Source of the DNA: a bacterium
Lineage (GTDB): Bacteria > Vulcanimicrobiota > Xenobia > Xenobiales > JADMJV01
Length of the DNA: 64,000 nt
Direction: 5' to 3'
Assembly: GCA_018266105.1 (NCBI GenBank)
Contig: JAFEBA010000072.1
Location: 1-64,000 of the forward strand
The translations under genes and the position numbers were made by a program. The notes beneath the pieces are model-generated. The model had not been told where the DNA came from. It did no database searches and saw only the letters and a program-made list of their open reading frames with translations. Shown one piece after another: positions 27,101 to 34,240 of this stretch; within the stretch, counting starts at the first letter, position 1, and each line of letters begins with the position of its first letter.

Positions 27101-29967
27101 CGCCGCGCACGGCCGGCCTGGGTGACGAAGCGGCCGCGGCCTCGGTTCATCCGGGCCTGCTGGAGATCGTGCGCAACTACGCCCAGGACCGCTACGACGA
27201 AGGCTACGACCGCGGTATCCATGACACCGACGCGGCCCTGATTCTGGAAAACCTGCTGACTCTCTACCAAAGCGCACGTCACCTGCGCTTTTCCAGCCGG
27301 GTTCGTCACGCCGCCAGCCTCTGGTATGCTTACGAATTGACCGAGGCCGAGCGCCATACATACACCAGCCAGGCCACCAGCTTCAAACTCATGCAGAGCA
27401 TCTTTGGTCCGTCCACCGCCACGGTCAGACTGGCCCGTGAATTCGGCGACCGCATCGGCAAGTTCTGCGAAAAGAACCAGATCGATGTCACAGCCCACGA
27501 TCTGATGCTCTCCGGTGAATACCTGGTGGAAGATCTGGGCGATGGGGACGGCAAATTCCTGGTCTCGGGCGGAGCCGTTTCCTTGCGCGACGCATTTATG
27601 CGCTACCTCAACGAAACCGGGGCCTTGCCCAAACTACAGGCCCAGTGGTCGGGGCTGCGCGGTGATCTGCGACGCAGCTACGAACTTTCGCTGGCCTGGC
27701 TCAATGCCTTCGTGGAGGCCAATCCGCAAAAACAGCCGGAAGAAGTGTTGGAGCGCTGGAGCATCTCCCAAGAGGAAGCCGCCAGCCTGCTTCTGACCGA
27801 AGGCAAGATGGAACGCGAAGCTTCCTCCACAAACACCAAGATCACCATTCAGGGACTGCTGGGCCAACACCCGCGCATCAAGGCCCGCCAGATGGACCTG
27901 CGCCTGGAGCAGTTCGTGGCCCGCCTGGATCAGTTCCGCCAGGTGCGGGTACCGGCTTTTCGCCACTACCAGGAGATCCGTCGCGAAATCATCGCCAAGC
28001 AGCGCGTGCGCCTGCGCATGGACGAGATGGCCCCCAAGGTCATGACCGCCTTCGTGCGCAACAAGCTGATCAACGAGATCTATTTGCCGCTGGTGGGCGA
28101 CAACCTGGCCAAACAGATGGGCTCCCTGGGCGAGAACAAACGCACCGACCAGATGGGCATGTTGTTGCTGGTCTCTCCCCCCGGCTACGGCAAAACCACC
28201 CTGATGGAGTACGTGGCCAACCGCCTGGGTCTAATCTTCGTCAAGATCAATGGACCCGCCCTCGGTCATTCTGTCGTATCCTTGGATCCGGCCGAGGCCA
28301 CCAGCGCCACCGCCAAACAAGAGGTGGAGAAAGTCAACTTCGCGCTGGAAATGAGCAACAATGTCATGCTCTATATCGACGACATCCAGCACACCAATCC
28401 GGAGTTTTTGCAGAAGTTCATCTCCCTGTGCGACGCTCAACGCAAGGTAGAGGGCGTCTGGAAAGGCCGCACCCGCACCTACGACATGAAGGGCAAACGC
28501 TTCTGCATCTGTATGGCCGGCAATCCCTACACCGAGTCAGGCGCCCGCTTCCAGATTCCGGATATGCTTGCCAACCGCGCCGATACCTATAACCTGGGCG
28601 ACGTGATGCAGGGTAAAGAGGCCGTTTTCGAACTCAGCTACCTGGAGAACGCCCTGACCTCCAATCCTGCTCTGGCTCCGCTGGCCAGCCGCGACCCTGA
28701 GGACATCTACAAGTTAATTCGCATGGCGGAAGGCATGCCGGTCAACGCCAACGAGCTTTCCTACAATTACTCCAGTGTTGAGCTGGAAGAGATTCTTTCG
28801 GTGATGCGCAAACTCTTCACCGTCCAGAAAGTGCTCCTGGCCGTCAACAAACAGTATATCGCCTCGGCCGCGACCGACGATGCCTACCGAACCGAGCCCT
28901 CGTTTAAACTGCAAGGCTCCTACCGCAACATGACCAAGGTCACCGAAAAGGTGGTGGCCGTGATGAATGACGATGAGGTCGAACGTTTGCTGGACGACCA
29001 CTACGCTGGCGAGTCCCAGACGCTGACCACCGGAGCCGAACAAAACCTGCTCAAGCTGGCCGAATTGCGCGGTCGCATGACACCCCAGCAAAAAGAACGC
29101 TGGGAAGAAATCAAGCGCGGTTACAGTCGGCGCCAGGCCACGGGCGGCAGTGATGATCCGATCGCTCGCGTCAGCTCCGTGCTGGGCAAGGTCTCGGAAA
29201 ACCTGGATCAGATTTCCGGCAGCATTACCAAAGCCAGCCACCGCGAAAATGGTCCCATGCTGATCAAACTGGCTGACTCGGAACTTTTCCAAGCGCCCGC
29301 GCAGACCGATCTGTCTCCCTATTTGCAGGCCTTGCAGAACGCCATGATCCAGATGGGTCGTCATGTAACCCAGGCCCTGGAAAAAGGCGCGGCCGCGGGC
29401 GCCGCTCAGGGCGCAGCGCCGGCTCAGGTGCAGTTGGACCTGGGCCCGGCCCTTGACCGCATCGGCCTGGCCCTGGAAAACCTCAGTCAGGCAAGTCTGG
29501 CCCAGGCATCGCCTCAAGTCGTAACCGTGACCGCACCTGCTGCGGCCGCACCCGCCTCGGCGGCTTCGGCTCCGCCCCTGGCTGCCCCACCCATGGTTGT
29601 GCAGTCCCAATCCGATCTGGGCCCGGTCCTGGAAAAACTCTCCAGAGCCATCGACAAGCTGGCCAGTCAACCGGCTCGCGTGGTGGAAAGCCATTCGGTC
29701 GCGGGTGCTCCAACCGTCATGGCCACTGCCCCAAGCGGAACCCCTGCCCAGGTGGTGCTGGACGCCTCGGCCAGCACGGCCGTGGTTGGGTCTCTCGATA
29801 ACTTGATGCATTTTGTGCCTAAACTACAGCAGTTGGGCCAGCGTCTGCGGGGGCCCAAAGCCAAAGTCATCCTCATGGATCCCGGACTGGTCCGAGCCTT
29901 TGATGCGTTTAAGGAAATCCATACTCTGGCCGATGCAGTAAAAGCCTTGGAGCAGTTGGATATTTAG
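24178..29967 (+). CDS. Giant AAA+ ATPase of the DUF3686 'DNA repair ATPase' family
   Basis: 1,929 residues. The N-terminal region (about 1-430) is the conserved DUF3686-type domain: GTYEVLRGRLVEQ, DLLFGYEV, IDNRGERD, VFVETIGGDLT-like VFVETVGGDLT, NNTEDGLGIYSE, LPYREQQWRYL, LPEDHGLIFPGGYY, SPNGEDVLYVF. A coiled coil follows (about 500-900), then a middle region and the AAA+ module with Walker A PPGYGKTT (Lys 1339) and Walker B MLYIDD (Asp 1401-1402). The last 250 residues are Ala/Pro-rich and low-complexity. No TM helix is present, so it is probably recruited to the membrane by the flotillin. The 'DNA repair' label is historical and lacks support here. GTG 24178 follows GGAGG at 11 bases. Confidence 0.9.
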   Translation: MAEATQEPQGSGIEQGTYEVLRGRLVEQSRVLRGQVEQLNQKRLQLFGSQEMEVIGSEKIRTKNACVPRDIISLGHDLLFGYEVKLGLKQEVDIDDVMSLYGFIHEGDRFEFKPLSSQVDDEGNHPLTPKFLADENFKRDFKELFKYYKNIRLLQLRIVESGTKMVAIFQIGQTINDVKALRWGITKDEVKYIDNRGERDAVQEPPYEFTWDVAGRDQFVTGKHPHVSILDEVFVETVGGDLTVKVENNTEDGLGIYSEKVDDQRQTLSDAQFHYKKLGNIILLKILPYREQQWRYLIFNTRTQTVHNVKAIGDSCHQLPEDHGLIFPGGYYLQEGTLKNFDGDFVGMSYETTHKSPNGEDVLYVFRHREQCRFALMPYNMIQKEVRSPIHCNGYCVYEDGTLVLFRSPSDSEPTRVHTMQIWRTPFTTAEYSSAQQSKSGTYLENIGNADLVRGISDCLSVARRVEEQTPTVAIYEDMVAALTRIIDVYPWLSHAEVGGLLAPLQDIKKTSSLVLDEFEKVVSLKKQADKAFNEASKAFHEKTRRLNPDDWKTVEEYVDALAFLRHARGQLITLKDMRYAPLDKIKAIEEQAISKFDAISQRAVEFLLQPEAFLPVQTQIEEQTSLVDGLQKAGDALPVHETLEKIGSGLELLMDVIGGLKIEDATQRTAVLERIAELMGHLNRARALVASKKKELGSRESTAEFAVQFQLLTQNATSSINLADSPEKCEQAMSRLMLQLEDLEGRFGEYDDYLEQLNLKREDISKSIAAKKQTLLEARQRRVQQLMGSADRILEGLQRRAASMTDEVELNTFFASDAMVMKVREVAERLRELNDPVKADELESRLKAARQESGRSLRDRKEIFEEGANVIKLGRHRFSVNSEPVELTMVPRRVDLGSGETSIMALHITGTDFFEDIEHPELEKTREFWEQQLVSETNEVYRSEYLAFCMINDAEVGRKGLSLKLLYDTLLSGPPRTAGLGDEAAAASVHPGLLEIVRNYAQDRYDEGYDRGIHDTDAALILENLLTLYQSARHLRFSSRVRHAASLWYAYELTEAERHTYTSQATSFKLMQSIFGPSTATVRLAREFGDRIGKFCEKNQIDVTAHDLMLSGEYLVEDLGDGDGKFLVSGGAVSLRDAFMRYLNETGALPKLQAQWSGLRGDLRRSYELSLAWLNAFVEANPQKQPEEVLERWSISQEEAASLLLTEGKMEREASSTNTKITIQGLLGQHPRIKARQMDLRLEQFVARLDQFRQVRVPAFRHYQEIRREIIAKQRVRLRMDEMAPKVMTAFVRNKLINEIYLPLVGDNLAKQMGSLGENKRTDQMGMLLLVSPPGYGKTTLMEYVANRLGLIFVKINGPALGHSVVSLDPAEATSATAKQEVEKVNFALEMSNNVMLYIDDIQHTNPEFLQKFISLCDAQRKVEGVWKGRTRTYDMKGKRFCICMAGNPYTESGARFQIPDMLANRADTYNLGDVMQGKEAVFELSYLENALTSNPALAPLASRDPEDIYKLIRMAEGMPVNANELSYNYSSVELEEILSVMRKLFTVQKVLLAVNKQYIASAATDDAYRTEPSFKLQGSYRNMTKVTEKVVAVMNDDEVERLLDDHYAGESQTLTTGAEQNLLKLAELRGRMTPQQKERWEEIKRGYSRRQATGGSDDPIARVSSVLGKVSENLDQISGSITKASHRENGPMLIKLADSELFQAPAQTDLSPYLQALQNAMIQMGRHVTQALEKGAAAGAAQGAAPAQVQLDLGPALDRIGLALENLSQASLAQASPQVVTVTAPAAAAPASAASAPPLAAPPMVVQSQSDLGPVLEKLSRAIDKLASQPARVVESHSVAGAPTVMATAPSGTPAQVVLDASASTAVVGSLDNLMHFVPKLQQLGQRLRGPKAKVILMDPGLVRAFDAFKEIHTLADAVKALEQLDI

Positions 29968-30010
29968 TAGAGGGGGCGGCTCTGCTCAAAGCGAAAACGG
30001 AGAGAGATTG

Positions 30011-30709
30011 ATGCCATCCGATTCGGCCGAGTCCAATTCCGCATATCATCCTCCCGAAGGAGGACTGCATCGAAGTGCCCTGCTAGGGCACCGCAAAACC
30101 CGCAGCACCGCCCTGGAAAAGCCTCAAGCCTTTACCCCCAAGGAACGTCCCCCTAAGGCCGCGCCACCGCCACCACCTGAGCCCGTTGTGCGACCAGAGC
30201 CGCAGACCATCAAAGCCACACCCAAGACTCGGGCCGCCAAGGCACCGGCCGCTCCCAAGAAAGCTGCCGTCGCCAGGGCCAAAGCTCCAGACGCCGTCGC
30301 CTTTCAGGCCCTGGTGGAAGAAGTGGCTCGCCTGAGCCAGGCTCTGGCCAGCCGTCCCGACTGGGCCGACTTGAAGGCTCTGGAATCCAGATTGAGCGGA
30401 CCCGCCCCTTCTGCCGATCCTGGCGAGATTGAGCATTTGCAAGAGCTGCTGCGCACCCGAGAAGAAGAATTGGAAGAACTCGGCTCAGTGGTCAGCGAGT
30501 TTCAGGAACAAAACGAGCAGGCCTACAGTCAGCTCCGGGAGCTCACGGCCAGGCTGCGACAGGCGCAAGAAGAAGCCCGTCAGGCAGTGGATCGCCAGCG
30601 GATGGCCGAGGGCTTCTTGCGCGAGGCTTTGCTTGGGCTTCTGAGCCCGGGAGATGAGTTCAACGAAGATCTGGTCGAGCAGATTCAGCACTTTCTTCAA
30701 CCGGGATGA
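30011..30709 (+). CDS. Coiled-coil protein downstream of the DUF3686 ATPase
   Basis: 232 residues. The N-terminal 90 residues are disordered, Pro/Ala/Lys-rich (KAAPPPPPEP, then AKAPAAPKKAA). A coiled coil follows from about 95 to 205 (LLRTREEELEELGSVVSEFQ), then a short acidic tail. ATG 30011 follows GGAGAGA; TTG 30008 is an alternative. The gap to the ATPase is 43 bases and the 3' end overlaps the NeuD gene as ATGA. It looks like an adaptor or scaffold for the preceding complex, but that is inference from position. Confidence 0.7.
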   Translation: MPSDSAESNSAYHPPEGGLHRSALLGHRKTRSTALEKPQAFTPKERPPKAAPPPPPEPVVRPEPQTIKATPKTRAAKAPAAPKKAAVARAKAPDAVAFQALVEEVARLSQALASRPDWADLKALESRLSGPAPSADPGEIEHLQELLRTREEELEELGSVVSEFQEQNEQAYSQLRELTARLRQAQEEARQAVDRQRMAEGFLREALLGLLSPGDEFNEDLVEQIQHFLQPG

Positions 30710-31350
30710 GCACGCCCGTCGTTATTTTGGGCTCGGGCGCCCACGGCATCGATATTCTCGACACTCTCTTGCTTTCTGGTGAAGCCTACAAACCGCTGGG
30801 CTTTCTGGACGACCGTCCCGCCACTCCCGAAGTGCACGGATATCCCGTGCTCGGCCCCCTTCACCAGGCCAGCGCGCTCGACCCGGAGATCAGATTCGTC
30901 TCAGCAATTGGCAGTTCCACCGGCTACCGCTCCAAACCCGCCCTGTTCCAAAGCCTGGGCCTGGCCCGCGAGCGCTTTATCAGCCTGGTGCATCCAACCG
31001 CCAGCGTCTCTCAATGGGCCCAACTGGGGCTGGGAAGCGTGGTTCTTCAACACTGCACTCTCTCGGCGGGGTGCCGGGTAGGCGACCAGGTGGTGATACT
31101 GCCAGCTTGCCGCATCAGTCATGATTGCCAGGTGGAAGATTTCAACATCCTGGCGACGGGGGTGATTCTGTGCGGGCACGTACAGGTTGAACCGAATTGC
31201 TATCTGGGGGCCGGAGCGCTGGTGCGCGAGCGCCTGCGTTTGGGAGAGGGCTGCCTGGTCGGCATGGGCAGCGTGGTCATTGGCTCTCTTGAACCCGGCC
31301 AGCGGGTAGCGGGAAATCCCGCTCGCCCCCTCAAATCCCGCAATCCATGA
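30706..31350 (+). CDS. NeuD-family sugar O-acyltransferase (left-handed beta-helix)
   Basis: 214 residues: a Rossmann-like N-terminal domain beginning VVILGSGAHGIDILD, then a hexapeptide-repeat left-handed beta-helix (LGLGSVVLQHCTLSAGCRVG, ILATGVILCGHVQVEPNCY) and the terminal VAGNPARPLK. NeuD/PglD enzymes acetylate sialic acid or UDP-amino sugars for surface glycans. It overlaps both neighbours by ATGA, so it belongs to the operon. No sialic acid or nucleotide-sugar biosynthesis gene is adjacent. Confidence 0.92.
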   Translation: MSTPVVILGSGAHGIDILDTLLLSGEAYKPLGFLDDRPATPEVHGYPVLGPLHQASALDPEIRFVSAIGSSTGYRSKPALFQSLGLARERFISLVHPTASVSQWAQLGLGSVVLQHCTLSAGCRVGDQVVILPACRISHDCQVEDFNILATGVILCGHVQVEPNCYLGAGALVRERLRLGEGCLVGMGSVVIGSLEPGQRVAGNPARPLKSRNP

Positions 31351-32168
31351 AGAAGCTCCTGCCCCTGCTGCTGTTGATGTCCCTTGGTGCCGCCGCCGAT
31401 GAGGACGACGCCGCCTGGCGGGCCGCCCGCGAGCAGCGTCTGCGCCAGGCCAATGGTTGGTTGACGCTGGTTGGTCTATTCTGGATAGAAACTGGCGACA
31501 ATAGCCTGGGCAGCGCGCCCGACTGTCGCTTTCGACTCGAGGCCGGTCCGGCTCACTTAGGCACCTATCGATGGGACGGCCACCAGCTGAGCTGGCTGGC
31601 GAATGGCCAGGAAACCGTCTGTGATCCGGATGAAGCCGAAGGCAGTACCGTCTGGCGCCAAGGCTCCATCAGTTGGTATACCATCCGCCGCGACGGACGT
31701 CTGGGCTTAAGGGTCAAGGACAACGACAGCCCCGTTCGGCGCGAGTTTAAAGGCCTGGAATACTATCCGTTTGATCCGGGCTGGCGCCTGACGGGGCACT
31801 TCAAAGCCTATCCTGAGGCTCGCGAAATGCGCAGCGAAAGCGTCATCTCGGGACTGGAAGAGGTCAGTCAGAGTCCTGGGGAAATCGAATTTGAGCGCAA
31901 CGGGAAACGCTATTCCGTTCAAGTCAGCGGCGACCAGCAGGGCTATTCGCTCATGTTCGGCGACCGCAGCAACGGCCACGGCAGCTACGGGGCCGGCCGC
32001 TTCCTGGATATCCAGGCCGCTCACGCCGATGGGTCGGTGCTCCTGGACTTCAACCGAGCCTATAATCCGCCTTGCTGCTGGACGCCCTACGCCACCTGTC
32101 CTCTGCCCACGCCCCAAAACCGACTGGATTTCGAGGTGCTGGCAGGCGAGAAGTTTTCAGGCCACTGA
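31347..32168 (+). CDS. DUF1684 secreted protein
   Basis: 273 residues with a signal peptide (LLPLLLLMSLGAAA). The family signature is clear: NGWLTLVGLFWI near the N-terminus, GRFLDIQAA, and the C-terminal DFNRAYNPPCCWTPYATCPL followed by PTPQNRLDFEV. The biochemical role of DUF1684 is not known. ATG 31347 overlaps the NeuD stop, making it the last gene of this operon; its stop is 4 bases before the convergent UspA gene. Confidence 0.92.
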   Translation: MKKLLPLLLLMSLGAAADEDDAAWRAAREQRLRQANGWLTLVGLFWIETGDNSLGSAPDCRFRLEAGPAHLGTYRWDGHQLSWLANGQETVCDPDEAEGSTVWRQGSISWYTIRRDGRLGLRVKDNDSPVRREFKGLEYYPFDPGWRLTGHFKAYPEAREMRSESVISGLEEVSQSPGEIEFERNGKRYSVQVSGDQQGYSLMFGDRSNGHGSYGAGRFLDIQAAHADGSVLLDFNRAYNPPCCWTPYATCPLPTPQNRLDFEVLAGEKFSGH

Positions 32169-32172
32169 CTTC

Positions 32173-32643
32173 TCAGCTCAAGTGCTGAGAGGGAATGCGC
32201 ACCACCATCAAAGAGCAGCGCACGTTATGGAGCACCCTTTCGGCTACGCTACCGTAAATCCAGCGAGTCAGTCCGGTCCGACCATGAGAAGACATCACCA
32301 CCAGGTCCACCCGCTCACTCTCGGCCAGCTCCACAATTTGGGCGGCGGGGTCGCCCTGGCGCACCACCACCTCCACGTTCAAACCCCGCTCTCGCAACGG
32401 ATGGGCCTGCTCCTCCAGGTAGGTCAGCAAATGCCCTTCGGCCTTGGCCTGATGCAGGGTGAGTTCATTGGCCACGGCCATGCTTAATTCCGGGATTCCG
32501 AAGGCCTCGGGCGACAAGTTGTGACCAACCCGCAGCAAGATGATTTTGGCGCCGAGAGAACTGGCCAGCTTCTCAGCGTGTTCTAGAGCCTTGAGCGATA
32601 GTTCCGAGCCATCCAGTGGCACCAGCAGGTTTTCAATCTTCAT
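32173..32643 (-). CDS. Universal stress protein (UspA family)
   Basis: 156 residues, one Usp domain. NLLVPLDGSELSLKAL opens it and the ATP-binding motif G-x2-G-x9-G(S/T) is present as SSHGRTGLTRWIYGSVAE. The ATG at 32643 has no strong ribosome site. It is divergent from the V8-like protease with 62 bases between them. Usp proteins are cytoplasmic and induced by stress. Confidence 0.95.
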   Translation of the reverse strand: MKIENLLVPLDGSELSLKALEHAEKLASSLGAKIILLRVGHNLSPEAFGIPELSMAVANELTLHQAKAEGHLLTYLEEQAHPLRERGLNVEVVVRQGDPAAQIVELAESERVDLVVMSSHGRTGLTRWIYGSVAERVLHNVRCSLMVVRIPSQHLS

Positions 32644-32705
32644 AGGGCGCGGGTTCGCCTCGCGGCAGGGTTTCTCCCGGCGGCGCGCGCAACTTATCAA
32701 GGGAG

Positions 32706-33416
32706 ATGCCGCCCTCTCGCTCAACCCTGGTGGAACTGCCCGTTGCCCGCGCGCGCAAACACACGCCACGTTTCATCAGTACTTCGCCAATCCTGGCCGC
32801 GCCCGCTCAGGGCGTGAGGCGCATCGAGGACTGCAGCAAAGCCCCATTCAGCAGCCTCGGACTGCTGGTGGATGGACAGACCGGAACCGCCACCACGGCT
32901 TTCCTGGTGGGCCCGGATACGATTCTGACCGCGGGCCACTGTCTGTTCCGTCCCGAATTAGGCGACCGAACCCGCAATTTCTATTTCGCCTTACAATATT
33001 CGCGCTCCGAGGGGGGGGTCTGGAGTCGGGTGAGAGCGGCAGCCTCGCTCTGGGGTTGGACGGAAATGCGCGATCATCATTATGACCTGGCCATCGCCAG
33101 GCTTGACAAGGTCTACGACAATCCCCCCCTGGCCTTACCCCTGCTGGGTTACCAGCCCAAGCCTGAGTGCTGTGTCGTCGGTTACGTCTCAGGCGGAGCC
33201 CAACTCTGGCAGGCTCATTGTAACGACCTCCACTGGACCAGTCGGGGGGCGCGCGTCTCTGCCAGCATGAGCGAAGGCTGCAGCGGCGGACCGTGGTTAC
33301 AAAGACGAGGCCGTGGCTATGTCACGGTGGGGCTAACCTCGCAAGGCAACGACGACCTGCTGGTATCGCCGGCCTGGGGGCGAGGGGTGTATGAGCTTCT
33401 GGCCTGGGCCCACTAG
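32706..33416 (+). CDS. Trypsin-like/V8-like serine endopeptidase
   Basis: 236 residues. Catalytic triad in order: His in LTAGHCLF, Asp in HYDLAIARLD, Ser in SEGCSGGPW. The spacing is typical of chymotrypsin-fold S1B (glutamyl endopeptidase-like) proteases. Residues 1-45 are basic and lack a classical signal peptide; there is no TM helix. Three or more Cys suggest possible export. ATG 32706 follows AAGGGAG. The 3' end overlaps the methyltransferase gene by 4 bases, convergent. Confidence 0.88.
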   Translation: MPPSRSTLVELPVARARKHTPRFISTSPILAAPAQGVRRIEDCSKAPFSSLGLLVDGQTGTATTAFLVGPDTILTAGHCLFRPELGDRTRNFYFALQYSRSEGGVWSRVRAAASLWGWTEMRDHHYDLAIARLDKVYDNPPLALPLLGYQPKPECCVVGYVSGGAQLWQAHCNDLHWTSRGARVSASMSEGCSGGPWLQRRGRGYVTVGLTSQGNDDLLVSPAWGRGVYELLAWAH

Positions 33417-34144
33417 TCTGTTTTCCGCGCCAGCGCCACCAGGCTCATCCCGATCGGAAGGAGCGAGCGGCGTACAAACCAGTGCTCGACACCGCAGAGC
33501 CAGGTCAAAAAGCCGTTCACCAAAGGCGAGGGCAACTCGGCTTCGCGGTGCCGAGTGCCGGGGCTCAACCAGGCCGTGGCCCGCGCCAGCAAAACCAGGG
33601 GCAACACAAATGCGTTGACATAGGAGAGATGCTCAATCTGGTAGCCCGCGCGGAACAATTTTTCTCGCAGTTCTTTGCGAAGGTAGCGACGCTTGTGGTG
33701 GGCGATTCGATCATGCTCGTTGTACAGCCAGGGTAATGCGGGCGTGTAAATCAACAGCAGCCCTCCGGGCTTGAGCACACGCCGCCACTCTATCAGAGCA
33801 GTGACGTCCTCCTCGATGTGCTCCACCACGTCGAAGGCGGTAACGACATCAAAGCTCGCATCTGCAAACGGAATCGCTTCCCCTTCATGAAGGCTCACGT
33901 CCTGGACTCCACGGCGCCGGCAAAGCTCCAGTGCCTGCTCGGACATATCCAGCCCCCGGGCCCGACCGTAACGAGCCAAGAATTGCAAATTGTAGCCGCT
34001 GCCACAGCCGATGTCCAAAAGCTCCAGCGGTTCAACACGATTCAAAAATCGGTCAAGCAGTCCAAAACAAACCTTGCGACGCCCTTTGTACCACCAGAGC
34101 TGCTCTTCGAGTCTGAAGACCACTTCATAAACGGATGATTCCAT
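33413..34144 (-). CDS. Class I SAM-dependent methyltransferase
   Basis: 243 residues. SAM-binding motif I is LLDIGCGSGYNLQFL, motif II ARGLDMSEQAL, motif IV FDVVTAFDVVEHIEED, then VLKPGGLLLIYTP. The region EHDRIAHHKRRYLRKEL and the hydrophobic C-terminal half (VLPLVLLARATAWL) are seen in membrane-associated methyltransferases near glycan loci. Substrate unknown. A perfect 14-bp palindrome sits 5 bases upstream of the ATG. Confidence 0.92.
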   Translation of the reverse strand: MESSVYEVVFRLEEQLWWYKGRRKVCFGLLDRFLNRVEPLELLDIGCGSGYNLQFLARYGRARGLDMSEQALELCRRRGVQDVSLHEGEAIPFADASFDVVTAFDVVEHIEEDVTALIEWRRVLKPGGLLLIYTPALPWLYNEHDRIAHHKRRYLRKELREKLFRAGYQIEHLSYVNAFVLPLVLLARATAWLSPGTRHREAELPSPLVNGFLTWLCGVEHWFVRRSLLPIGMSLVALARKTD

Positions 34145-34149
34145 TTTCA

Positions 34150-34163
34150 GGGTTGCGCAACCC
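34150..34163. promoter_or_regulatory. 14-bp perfect palindrome at the methyltransferase start
   Basis: GGGTTGCGCAACCC, self-complementary over 14 bases, ending 5 bases before ATG 34144 (minus strand) where a ribosome site would lie. It could be a repressor site or a small RNA hairpin that masks translation initiation. Confidence 0.5.
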
Positions 34164-34240
34164 GGAGAGTAAATTCCTGTCCACTTTGGAACCGGAGCAG
34201 GCCTGGCAAATGGAACCTGAGAGTCAATGAGAATTCAAGA

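Noticed and set aside
28714..29811. 365-codon antisense open frame under the DUF3686 ATPase C-terminus
   Set aside because: Its Gly/Arg-rich composition mirrors the Ala/Pro-rich tail of the real protein; no start with a ribosome site and no family.
24178..29967. True DNA-repair function for the giant ATPase
   Set aside because: Nothing in the sequence shows a DNA-binding or nuclease domain; only the family label suggests it.
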